Assembly: GCF_036373705.1 (NCBI RefSeq)
Contig: NC_089863.1
Span: forward strand, 24,539,917-24,603,916
DNA length: 64,000 bases
Source of the DNA: Amia ocellicauda
Lineage: Eukaryota; Chordata; Actinopteri; Amiiformes; Amiidae
Direction of reading: 5' to 3'
Position 1 is the stretch's first letter; each line of letters begins with the position of its first letter. The notes under the pieces were generated by a model. The model was given only the letters and a program-made list of their open reading frames with translations. It had not been told where the DNA came from and did not search any database. Both the position numbers and the translations under genes were made by a program. Below are positions 46,721 through 64,000 of the stretch, one piece after another.

Positions 46721-47414
46721 ACTGGGCCCGTTCCCCCCCATTCTTTCCCAGCTAGAGGTGGAGGATGTTTGTTTTAATTTTCAAGATGTACGCGTTGAGA
46801 CGTGTTTGATTACAGAATCGTTTTTATATGTGTATGGCGGCAGCTCCGTTTCTTTTTATTGTATGACTTAGTGACGTTTTATTTTATTGTTATGGGCTTC
46901 CAGGACACTTCCCTTCGGGCAAGCACTTCCGCGTGATTTGGTTGGTCACCGCGTCCGTCAATCAACGACGTTTTCCGACGTTCCGCTCTTGGATTGGACG
47001 AGAGGCTTGTCTGTCATATGGAAAGGGGGTTGTGCTTGTAGTGTTAGTGGTCGGTTCGAAAGTTAAAGGCCGAGAAGCTGCTGCTGCCATTTTGGTTCCC
47101 TTGTTGAAGTCGGCCCCCTTCTGTTTCAGTCAAGTAGGGCAGCCAGAGCCAAAATGGCGGACGTGTATTTTCAGCAACAAACTGTAACTAATCTTGGCTA
47201 GGAAAGTATGATGGATATGGCAGATTGGGTGTTATTAATGCAACCAGTTTAATGGAATAACCATTAAAACAACAAACACTGTCCAATGAACCGCTCGCAT
47301 TTTATAATCAAGGTGAGCTCACACCCCAAAAAACAAAACAAATCCTTATTTCCCCCAAATACGTTATTCTGTTCATGGCTCATTGGCATAGAAGGCGCTA
47401 TATAGATGGATATA

Positions 47415-48610
47415 CACTCACCTAAAGGATTATTAGGAACACCTGTTCAATTTCTCATTAATGCAATTATCTAACCAACCAATCACATGGCAGTTGCTTC
47501 AATGCATTTAGGGGTGTGGTCCTGGTCAAGACAATCTCCTGAACTCCAAACTGAATGTCTGAATGGGAAAGAAAGGTGATTTAAGCAATTTTGAGCGTGG
47601 CATGGTTGTTGGTGCCAGACGGGCCGGTCTGAGTATTTCACAATCTGCTCAGTTACTGGGATTTTCACGCACAACCAGTTCTAGGGTTTACAAAGAATGG
47701 TGTGAAAAGGGAAAAACATCCAGTATGCGGCAGTCCTGTGGGCGAAAATGCCTTGTTGATGCTAGAGGTCAGAGGAGAATGGGCCGACTGATTCAAGCTG
47801 ATAGAAGAGCAACTTTGACTGAAATAAGCACTCGTTACAACCGAGGTATGCAGCAAAGCATTTGTGAAGCCACAACACGTACAACCTTGAGGCGGATGGG
47901 CTACAACAGCAGAAGATCCCACCGGGTACCACTCATCTCCACTACAAATAGGAAAAAGAGGCTACAATTTGCACAAGCTCACTAAAATTGGACAGTTGAA
48001 GACTGGAAAAATGTTGCCTGGTCTGATGAGTCTCGATTTCTGTCAGAATTTGGCGTAAACAGAATGAGAACATGGATCCATCATGCCTTGTTACCACTGT
48101 GCAGGCTGGTGGTGGTGGTGTAATGGTGTGGGGGATGTTTTCTTGGCACACTTAAGGCCCCTTAGTGCCAATTGGGCATCGTTTAAATGCCACGGCCTAC
48201 CTGAGCATTGTTTCTGACCATGTCCATCCCTTTATGACCACCATGTACCCATCCTCTGATGGCTACTTCCAGCAGGATAATGCACCATGTCACAAAGGTC
48301 GAATCATTTCAAATTGGTTTCTTGAACATGACAATGAGTTCACTGTACTAAACTGGCCCCCACAGTCACCAGATCTCAACCCAATAGAGCATCTTTGGGA
48401 TGTGGTGGAACGGGAGCTTCGTGCCCTGGATGTGCATCCCACAAATCTCCATCAACTGCAAGATGCTATCCTATCAATATGGGCCAACATTTCTAAAGAA
48501 TGCTTTCAGCACCTTGTTGAATCAATGCCACGTAGAATTAAGGCAGTTCTGAAGGCGAAAGGGGGTCAAACACAGTATTAGTATGGTGTTCCTAATAATC
48601 CTTTAGGTGA

Positions 48611-48613
<3 letters not shown>
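47415..48613 (+). mobile_element. Tc1-like transposon, family B copy 3
   Basis: A 1199-base element with both termini. TA precedes it (47413-47414). After the right end comes TGTATATA instead of TA, probably altered by the adjoining AT microsatellite. It lies between PSMD4 and the ZNF687 promoter. Confidence 0.93.
47563..48581 (+). pseudogene. Tc1-like transposase, family B, stop plus deletion
   Basis: It starts [13 protein letters not shown] and ends early at TAA (47983-47985), at the same place as the 17.6 kb copy. A further deletion of about 20 bases near 48043 shifts the frame before the catalytic half (48165-48581, with [10 protein letters not shown] and [11 protein letters not shown]). 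Inactive. Confidence 0.9.
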
Positions 48614-48642
<29 letters not shown>

Positions 48643-50091
48643 CCAATAGCACACATGTGCATACCTTTGTGTTCTAACATTAGTTTAGACAATACTGTGC
48701 ATTAAACCATTTCTTTAGTCCATGTTTTCAAGAGCTGGTTGAACAGATTTATTTTAGGAAACGGTAGTTTCCAGTTGATGTTACTTGTTGAACAAGGGAC
48801 AGATATTGGACTGTCCCTCTATTCCTTTAACCCAGTGGTTCCCAACCCCGTCCTGCAGCCTCCACTGTTTTGCTGGTTTTCGTTCTGAGCTGTTAATTGC
48901 TTAATTTTACCTTCAATTAAACGATTACTAGTTCAATTAACGGATCAATTAAGCACTCAGTTGGAAGAAAAACCAATAGGGCAGGGCAAGCTCCACTGAT
49001 TTAACCAAAGGTCCAGTCCGGTCCACAAGAGATTTAAAACATAATAATTAAAAAAAACTTAACTCTGTAATTCATTTTAATTTTTTTATTGTATTTTCTT
49101 TTTTGTACAATAAGTTTATGAGTTTCCCCCACCAACAAGGGAAGAAAAAAACAAAGAAAAACTGAAGAAAAACAGTACAAGTATTTTTTTTTCTTTTCTG
49201 GTTATTTCTGTTATCAGACTAAACCATTCAACCATGCAGCCTTCCCAATATCCACACCCCAGCCTTCCCTTCAGGGCCCACTTCCCACAGAGCCCCGGTC
49301 CTTGAGAGCTATAGTACAGCAGGGTCTCCAGCCCTGGTCCTGGAGAGACACGGCCCATCACGTTTCTCAGCTGTCAATTAGTAGCTAATTGGTTTGATGA
49401 TGCAATAGCCAGCCTGGATTGACTGAAAACCAGACCCCCACTGACACTAGCTCTCCAGGACATCCCTGCATTTCCCATGGGCATCCAGGACCACAGCTGC
49501 CCCCTCGTGACATATGAGCCAGCCTTTGTTGATAGAGAAGGGGCTGAAAGAAGGGCATGAGGGCAAAGAAAGATGGAGGAATGGAGGGGGGGAGAGGGAG
49601 AGAGGAGGGACTGACCACATTGCTCTCTTTAGATTTATTATGGTCAATACAAAAGAAGGCAAAAAGCAAAAGGTAAGGACAGTCTGGCTTGGTCGTCTGC
49701 TTTTCACTCCACCCTGGGCTGGTAAATGCTTAATTGAATCAATTACCATCTTAATTGTTCTCGATCTCCACTCCCTGTGTAGAGAGGGGGTTTCCCTGTA
49801 ATCCCTGCAGGGGCTGCATTCTCTCCAGGACCAGCTGTGTGTCTGTCTGTCCGTCTGTCTGTCTGGATACATCTTCAGGTTAACGCGTGTGTATGTGTGA
49901 GTAAGTCAATCAATTTTGTGTGTGTGTGTGTATTGGGAGTGTCTGAATACATCTTGATGTTAATTCCTGTGTGTGTGTGTGTGTGTGTGTTTATCATTAA
50001 GTCTTGGCCGTCTAAATGTCTTCCCGTCTCAGGGACTCTCTCAGTCCGTCAATCTCCTCCACCCGTCCTGTTGTCCCCCCTCCCCCGCGGT
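48614..50091. other. PSMD4 downstream region
   Basis: No exon recognised. Candidate minus-strand poly(A) signals (TTTATT on the plus strand) occur at 49085-49090 and 49634-49639. Copies of the CTCCAGCCCTGGTCCTGGAG motif lie at 49327-49346 and in part near 49450 and 49825. Confidence 0.45.
48834..49000. mobile_element. degenerate hAT-type MITE
   Basis: It starts CAGTGGTTCCCAACCCCGTC and contains the paired TTAATTGCTTAATT and GGAAGAAAAACCA segments of the palindromic family at 17248, with more divergence and no clear right terminus. Confidence 0.6.
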
Positions 50092-57323
<7,232 letters not shown>

Positions 57324-57420
57324 CTTGGAAAGTTCCCTGCTGCTGTCTGAGTGACGGGACGGAACAACGACGCCTCTGATTGGACCACTGGCGTCGTCCG
57401 ACCTTTCACCCGGATGGAAA
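57324..57420 (-). promoter_or_regulatory. psmd4: PSMD4 proximal promoter
   Basis: GATTGG at 57378-57383 is a CCAAT box on the minus strand, about 55 bases before the start codon. The area and intron 1 (56930-57290) are CpG-rich and no TATA box is seen. An AP-1/ARE-like TGACTCA lies in intron 1 near 57095-57101. Proteasome genes are known NFE2L1 targets through ARE elements, but this site is unproven. Confidence 0.45.
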
Positions 57421-58852
57421 AGCCAGAACCCGCCTGGGAATTCTGGGTAATGTAGTTTTGTTAGGTCAGGCTGTTGTTTTTTGTTTCCAATATTTGAGAT
57501 TCATGTGTGTGTTTACTGTGCACATTAAAATGTATCTGGGGATTTCATATGAAGGGGATTTTGCGCTACATTGTGGGTATAATAAATGGACATAATAAAT
57601 AGGGTAAAAATACATCAAACATTATGGGTCAATTGCAACAAATAGTGCACTAACTGAGTATGATCCCATGGTTAGTAGGTAGCTATAACTAGTACTAAAT
57701 TAGTCCACAAGTTTAATACCCATTGCAACAAACTTAGTTAGTTAGTCCCCAACTGTTGATAAAAAGGTCTCCATTACAAACCCCCAAATCACTGCTGCTG
57801 CCCTCTAGAGGAGACTATGGTTCCAGCTAGGCTCACTACACGAAATGTAGCCCGATTTGGCCCTCCTGATGAATCTGCAAATGTGCGTGATGACAAGCAG
57901 CTTGGTCTGTCACCGATGTATGTGTCCAATCAATAATGTTTCATATTTACAACAAACAAACAAACAAACAAACAGGAAGAATAAACATGACAAGAGTATT
58001 TTAGATTTATTGATATATTGTTTGATTGTGTGATTGAAGTGTGACTCCTTCACAACGCAAAATACATCAATTCCTTGAAAGACAGTCGTTAAGTGTGATC
58101 TGCCCACCATTCTCAAAATAGGGTCAGATTGTATTCGGAGGCCGGAGACCAGCAGCAGCCAATGAGAGCTGAGCTGATTAACGAAGACGACTATGAAAAA
58201 AACAGGAAGGATAAACATGACAAGAGTATTTGATTTTCATGAGAATTTATTAAAATAACAATGGTTGTTTTGGGGCAGGTTATTTAAAAGTACTCTATTA
58301 CAGGGAAAATAATATTTTCAAATACAAATAGCAATTCATATCTATAGTTGCTCACCTCCAGCTCTCACACAGAGTAGACAGGCCGTTGCCCTCACATCCC
58401 CAGCCATGTCTTCACACATCCGCATCTTGAAATGGGGAGGTGGGGGGGATACTTGGTCTGAGTAGGAATACAAAATCACAGGAAATATTGATATTTATGA
58501 CATATTCTGGAACCAGACAGTCTACTGATCAAAATAAGACCATCCACGCTTTGGTAGAAGCAACACACACCCGTAGAGAGAGAAAAATGTGAAGATGGAA
58601 AACTGTTTACAGTGTACTGATACACAATGATTTTACTTCATTGGATCTGTGTTGGAACCTATTTGCAAAGTTATCCAATTGAAACTGAGTGATCTGTGAC
58701 CGTCTGAATGAGACTCCCAGAGCAGACTGTGCGTTTACCCCCCTGGGCTCTGAATGACGGTGGGCGACACGGACACTGTGAATCGGATGTGTTTGAGAAT
58801 GAAATGCGCTGGTAGCCGAGAAAATTAATTGCAATTAATGAATTGCAAGAAC
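57421..58852. other. region upstream of PSMD4, no gene seen
   Basis: AT-rich. A segment ACAGGAAGAATAAACATGAC at about 57973 recurs with one change at about 58201. A (CAAA)n tract lies at 57950-57973. Nothing coding recognised. Confidence 0.6.
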
Positions 58853-59014
58853 ATTTTGGATACCTCTCAGACCTTGGAATCTCTGGAACTGCTCTTGCCT
58901 GGTTCTCCTCCTACCTCAATGACCAAACCCACCCCGTGACATGGCGCTGATCTCCGTCCACACCGCAGCCTCTCCGCACACGTCCCAATGCTGTCCCGGG
59001 CCTGTTCTCTCTCG
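58853..59014 (+). mobile_element. LINE reverse transcriptase fragment (dead)
   Basis: One frame reads YLSDLGISGTALAWFSSYL, the conserved reverse-transcriptase segment of L2-type LINEs, then a stop. The trailing CCGGGCCTGTTCTCTCTC resembles the following GPLLFSL motif. It is cut off by the retrovirus-like LTR beginning near 59015. Confidence 0.65.
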
Positions 59015-59460
59015 TGTAAAATTTAATGTGGAAGGAAAGTTAGAAATTCTCTCTCATACCTGTTTTACTCTCTTGTATAGTTAAGAAAGATAAGGTCAAG
59101 CTAGAAGGTCAGGCCAGAAGGTAGTTTGATTTCTGTTTGTTATTTATGATGAGAATCTTGGAGACAATGTCAAACAGTATGATTGAAGTGCCTGCTCCCT
59201 AATCCATGTATTGATCAATGAACTCTGTCCTATAATGATATATATTCTGCTTAGCTAACTCTCTAAGATAATATAGCAATGACTCTGTGATTTTTTAACC
59301 AGATCTTTGTTTTTTGTGTATAAAAGCCTCTGACTTTTAAATGAAGGCAGAGCGACTTTGGGATCTTCTTGAGTCACTGTTCCTCTCCACGCTGCGTGTA
59401 TTAAAGGCATTGCAACTAACGCTCCAACCTGGTTGAAGATGATTGTTCTTCCACATTACA
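59015..59460 (+). mobile_element. 5' LTR of an endogenous retrovirus-like element
   Basis: About 446 bases run from TGTAAAATTTAATGTGG to CCACATTACA, imperfect inverted ends of the TG...CA type. A TATA box TATAAAA at 59319-59325 marks the U3/R side. ATTAAA at 59400-59405 can serve as a poly(A) signal in R. The 3' LTR and target-site repeat lie outside the window, so the left border is set only by the inverted ends. Confidence 0.65.
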
Positions 59461-59478
59461 TGGCGATGAGGATCGGGA
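59461..59478 (+). promoter_or_regulatory. candidate tRNA primer binding site
   Basis: TGGCGATGAGGATCGGGA starts directly after the LTR-ending CA. It begins with TGG, as complements of tRNA CCA ends do. I cannot match it to a specific tRNA with certainty. Confidence 0.5.
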
Positions 59479-59555
59479 TCACTAACCCTGACGGAAAGGA
59501 CCGGAGTGGCCAGACCAGTGACCAGCAAAACCGCGCCGGCAAAATAAAAAAAAAG

Positions 59556-59561
59556 GTAAGG
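59556..59561 (+). promoter_or_regulatory. candidate splice donor in leader
   Basis: AAAAG|GTAAGG is a near-consensus 5' splice site 95 bases into the leader, upstream of the 61-bp repeat array. A pyrimidine-bearing acceptor-like CCCGCAG lies at 63581-63587, just after the array. Confidence 0.4.
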
Positions 59562-59748
59562 GAACCTTTTTTGAAAAATTCCCTACTGCGGTGCTTTGCT
59601 TTCACTTGTCTGCTCCCCTGGCTCTCTGACGATGAGGTAATGCGATCTATATTTTAATTCAACGTTGTTGCTTGCCTTACATCAAGTACATGAGGCAGGA
59701 AATGTTTTCTTGCTTGTTAAGAAACAAGGTTTCTTAGGCTTACCATAG

Positions 59749-62700
59749 ACTTGACTGTGTCATCTTGTTTATGAAGAAACAGGACTGTGTCTTCCTATTT
59801 AATCTGTAAACTTGACTGTGTCTTCTTGTTTGTGAAGAAATAGGACTGTGTTTTCCTATTTAACCTGTAAACTTGACTGTGTCTTCTTGTTTGTGAAGAA
59901 ATAGGACTGTGTCTTCCTATTTAAGCTGTAAACTTGACTGTCTTCTTGTTTGTGAAGAAACAGGACTGTCTTCCTATTTAACCTGTAAACTTGACTGTGT
60001 CTTCTTGTTTGTGAAGAAATAGGACTGTGTCTTCCTATTTAACCTGGGTTGCCACGAACTTGACTGTGTCTTCTTGTTTATGAAGAAATAGGACTGTGTC
60101 TTCCTATTTAAGCTGTAAACTTGACTGTGTCTTCTTGTTTGTGAAGAAATAGGACTGTGTCTTCCTATTTAAGCTGTAAACTTGACTGTGTCTTCTTGTT
60201 TGTGAAGAAATAGGACTGTCTTCCTATTTAACCTGTAAACTTGACTGTGTCTTCTTGTTTATGAAGAAATAGGACTGTGTCTTCCTATTTAACCTGTAAA
60301 CTTGACTGTGTCTTCTTGTTTGTGAAGAAATAGGACTGTCTTTCTATTTAACCTGTAAACTTGACTGTCTTCTTGTTTGTGAAGAAATAGGACTGTGTCT
60401 TCCTGTTTAACCTGTAAACTTGACTGTGTCTTCTTGTTTGTGAAGAAATAGGACTGTGTCTTCCTATTTAACCTGGGTTGCCACGAACTTGACTGTGTCT
60501 TCTTGTTTATGAAGAAATAGGACTGTGTCTTCCTATTTAAGCTGTCAACTTGACTGTGTCTTCTTGTTTGTGAAGAAATAGGACTGTGTCTTCCTATTTA
60601 AGCTGTAAACTTGACTGTGTCTTCTTGTTTGTGAAGAAATAGGACTGTCTTCCTATTTAACCTGTAAACTTGACTGTGTCTTCTTGTTTATGAAGAAATA
60701 GGACTGTGTCTTCCTATTTAACCTGTAAACTTGACTGTGTCTTCTTGTTTGTGAAGAAATAGGACTGTCTTTCTATTTAACCTGTAAACTTGACTGTCTT
60801 CTTGTTTGTGAAGAAATAGGACTGTGTCTTCCTGTTTAACCTGTAAACTTGACTGTGTCTTCTTGTTTGTGAAGAAATAGGACTGTGTCTTCCTATTTAA
60901 CCTGTAAACTTGACTGTGTCTTCTTGTTTGTGAAGAAATAGGACTGTGTCTTCCTATTTTACCTGTAAACTTGACTGTCTTCTTGTTTGTGAAGAAATAG
61001 GACTGTGTCTTCCTATTTAACCTGTAAACTTGACTGTCTTCTTGTTTGTGAAGAAATAGGACTGTGTCTTCCTGTTTAACCTGTAAACTTGACTGTGTCT
61101 TCTTGTTTATGAAGAAATAGGACTGTCTTCCTATTTAACCTGTAAACTTGACTGTGTCTTCTTGTTTATGAAGAAATAGGACTGTGTCTTCCTATTTTAC
61201 CTGTAAACTTGACTGTGTCTTCTTGTTTGTGAAGAAACAGGACTGTCTTCCTATTTAACCTGTAAACTTGACTGTGTCTTCTTGTTTGTGAAGAAATAGG
61301 ACTGTGTCTTCCTATTTAACCTGTAAACTTGACTGTGTCTTCTTGTTTGTGAAGAAATAGGACTGTGTCTTCCTATTTAACCTGTAAACTTGACTGTGTC
61401 TTCTTGTTTGTGAAGAAATAGGACTGTGTCTTCCTATTTAAGCTGTAAACTTGACTGTCTTCTTGTTTGTGAAGAAATAGGACTGTGTCTTCCTATTTAA
61501 CCTGTAAACTTGACTGTGTCTTCTTGTTTATGAAGAAATAGGACTGTGTCTTTCTATTTAACCTGTAAACTTGACTGTGTCTTCTTGTTTGTGAAGAAAT
61601 AGGACTGTGTCTTCCTATTTAACCTGTAAACTTGACTGTGTCTTCTTGTTTGTGAAGAAATAGGACTGTGTCTTCCTGTTTAACCTGTAAACTTGACTGT
61701 GTCTTCTTGTTTGTGAAGAAATAGGACTGTGTCTTCCTATTTAACCTGTAAACGTGACTGTGTCTTCTTGTTTATGAAGAAATAGGACTGTGTCTTCCTA
61801 TTTTACCTGTAAACTTGACTGTGTCTTCTTGTTTGTGAAGAAACAGGACTGTCTTCCTATTTAACCTGTAAACTTGACTGTGTCTTCTTGTTTGTGAAGA
61901 AATAGGACTGTGTCTTCCTATTTAACCTGTAAACTTGACTGTGTCTTCTTGTTTATGAAGAAATAGGACTGTGTCTTCCTATTTAACCTGTAAACTTGAC
62001 TGTGTCTTCTTGTTTATGAAGAAATAGGACTGTGTCTTCCTATTTAACCTGTAAACTTGACTGTCTTCTTGTTTATGAAGAAATAGGACTGTGTCTTCCT
62101 ATTTTACCTGTAAACTTGACTGTCTTCTTGTTTGTGAAGAAATAGGACTGTGTCTTCCTATTTAACCTGTAAACTTGACTGTGTCTTCTTGTTTGTGAAG
62201 AAATAGGACTGTGTCTTCCTATTTAACCTGTAAACTTGACTGTGTCTTCTTGTTTATGAAGAAATAGGACTGTGTCTTCCTATTTTACCTGTAAACTTGA
62301 CTGTGTCTTCCTGTTTGTGAAGAAACAGGACTGTCTTCCTATTTAACCTGTAAACTTGACTGTGTCTTCTTGTTTGTGAAGAAATAGGACTGTGTCTTCC
62401 TATTTAACCTGTAAACTTGACTGTGTCTTCTTGTTTATGAAGAAATAGGACTGTCTTCCTATTTAACCTGTAAACTTGACTGTCTTCTTGTTTGTGAAGA
62501 AATAGGACTGTGTCTTCCTATTTAAGCTGTAAACTTGACTGTGTCTTCTTGTTTGTGAAGAAATAGGACTGTCTTCCTGTTTAACCTGTAAACTTGACTG
62601 TCTTCTTGTTTGTGAAGAAATAGGACTGTCTTCCTATTTAACCTGTAAACTTGACTGTGTCTTCTTGTTTATGAAGAAATAGGACTGTGTCTTCCTATTT

Positions 62701-63570
62701 AACCTGTAAACTTGACTGTGTCTTCTTGTTTGTGAAGAAATAGGACTGTGTCTTCCTATTTAACCTGTAAACTTGACTGTGTCTTCTTGTTTGTGAAGAA
62801 ATAGGACTGTGTCTTCCTATTTAACCTGTAAACTTGACTGTGTCTTCTTGTTTATGAAGAAATAGGACTGTGTCTTCCTATTTAACCTGTAAACTTGACT
62901 GTGTCTTCTTGTTTGTGAAGAAATAGGACTGTCTTCCTATTTAACCTGTAAACTTGACTGTGTCTTCTTGTTTGTGAAGAAATAGGACTGTGTCTTCCTA
63001 TTTAACCTGTAAACTTGACTGTGTCTTCCTGTTTGTGAAGAAATAGGACTGTGTCTTCCTATTTAACCTGTAAACTTGACTGTGTCTTCTTGTTTATGAA
63101 GAAATAGGACTGTGTCTTCCTATTTAACCTGTAAACTTGACTGTGTCTTCTTGTTTGTGAAGAAATAGGACTGTGTCTTCCTATTTAACCTGTAAACTTG
63201 ACTGTCTTCCTGTTTATGAAGAAATAGGACTGTGTCTTCCTATTTAACCTGTAAACTTGACTGTCTTCTTGTTTATGAAGAAATAGGACTGTGTCTTCCT
63301 ATTTAACCTGTAAACTTGACTGTCTTCTTGTTTGTGAAGAAATAGGACTGTGTCTTCCTATTTAACCTGTAAACTTGACTGTGTCTTCTTGTTTGTGAAG
63401 AAATAGGACTGTGTCTTCCTATTTAACCTGTAAACTTGACTGTGCCTTCTTGTTTGTGAAGAAATAGGACTGTCTTCCTATTTAACCTGTAAACTTGACT
63501 GTGTCTTCTTGTTTATGAAGAAATAGGACTGTGTCTTCCTATTTTACCTGGAAACTTGACTGTGTCTTCC
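59749..63570 (+). repeat. 61-bp minisatellite array, about 63 copies
   Basis: Units read CTTGACTGTGTCTTCTTGTT, then TGTGAAGAAATAGGACTGTG, then TCTTCCTATTTAACCTGTAA and A. Loss of GT at one or both GTGTCTTC sites gives 59- and 57-base variants. There is GTGAAG/ATGAAG variation. A distinctive unit with GGGTTGCCACGAACT occurs at 60046 and 60475, marking a 429-base higher-order duplication. No open frame. The array lies in the leader between the LTR and the gag-like start. Confidence 0.95.
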
Positions 63571-63956
63571 TGTTTGGGTTCCCGCAGACTAAAGTGTGTC
63601 TGTAAACTGCAGCGTAGGTTTGACCTACATTTAGAGGAAAAAATAAAAAAATGTAGCGCTAATTAATTGTTCAATATCTGATATGCCGTTGATAATATAT
63701 AAGCACGTGTTTTATAGAACCATAAATGGTATGATAAATGAAGAAACATCATTAAGTTATATACAAGTTATATAAATGCAAACATATTGAAAAACATATT
63801 TGTTATTATTCGTATATAGGATTTATTTTAATTTGTGTTTTGTTTTGTTATATTTTTATTTCTTTTTTACTTTTTTTCCTTGTTTCCCCTGTCATTTTGT
63901 TATTATTTTGTGTGCTTGTATGCCTTGGTAGTTGTGTACAAAACGTTACATAGAAA
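63571..63956 (+). other. AT-rich leader between array and gag-like start
   Basis: Unique AT-rich sequence with several T-runs. No open frame of note. Confidence 0.6.
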
Positions 63957-64000
63957 ATGGGTGGTAACGGCTCCAGTAAAACAGGTGACCCGCCACCCAT
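63957..64000 (+). CDS. gag-like start, cut off by window end
   Basis: An ATG at 63957 opens MGGNGSSKTGDPPP to the window edge. MGxxxS is the N-myristoylation consensus, typical of retroviral matrix proteins that target the plasma membrane. Only 14 codons are visible, so the assignment depends on the upstream LTR and primer-site context rather than on homology. Confidence 0.45.
   Translation, partial: MGGNGSSKTGDPPP

Noticed and set aside
59749..63570. Tandem array as a possible CRISPR array
   Set aside because: Units are contiguous with no unique spacers, the context is a vertebrate genome, and repeat and inter-repeat parts are equally conserved.

Overview
This window is eukaryotic nuclear DNA, most likely from a ray-finned fish. 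The evidence is short GT-AG introns separating conserved vertebrate exons, many Tc1-type transposons with TA target sites, hAT-type and palindromic MITEs, abundant CA/GT microsatellites and an L2/CR1-type LINE tail. I cannot name the species. I assembled exons by eye from splice signals and protein families recalled from knowledge; for all four genes the coding exons listed add up to a whole number of codons.

Layout: (1) about 4.9-15.2 kb, plus strand: ARHGEF2 (GEF-H1), a microtubule-associated Rho guanine nucleotide exchange factor, complete except for its first coding exon(s). (2) 21.1-31.06 kb, plus strand: an annexin whose closest match is ANXA9, with a 5.6 kb intron full of transposons and an intron containing a G-rich minisatellite. 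(3) 46.6-33.8 kb, minus strand: ZNF687, a multi-zinc-finger chromatin protein, 1691 codons plus stop, with two possible 5' noncoding exons. (4) 57.3-50.1 kb, minus strand: PSMD4 (Rpn10/S5a), the ubiquitin receptor of the 26S proteasome, complete at 381 residues. ANXA9 and ZNF687 converge; PSMD4 and ZNF687 are in tandem. The human counterparts of all four lie on 1q21-q22, so this is a conserved block of neighbours rather than an operon-like functional unit.

Mobile DNA: three copies of one Tc1 family (17.6, 24.8, 47.4 kb), two of another (23.3, 52.2 kb), a remnant of a third (3.6 kb), several MITEs, LINE fragments, and at the right edge the 5' end of an endogenous retrovirus-like element. That element has an LTR of about 446 bp, a primer-site-like sequence, a leader dominated by a 3.8 kb array of a 61-bp repeat, and a gag-like start with a myristoylation motif cut off by the window end.

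Most notable observations: the retrovirus-like leader built from a minisatellite and bounded by splice-like signals; a nearly identical 0.4 kb inverted repeat in two ARHGEF2 introns enclosing 16 exons; an apparently intact type II calcium site in repeat 2 of the ANXA9-like protein; and a conserved palindrome with back-to-back TATA boxes in one Tc1 family.
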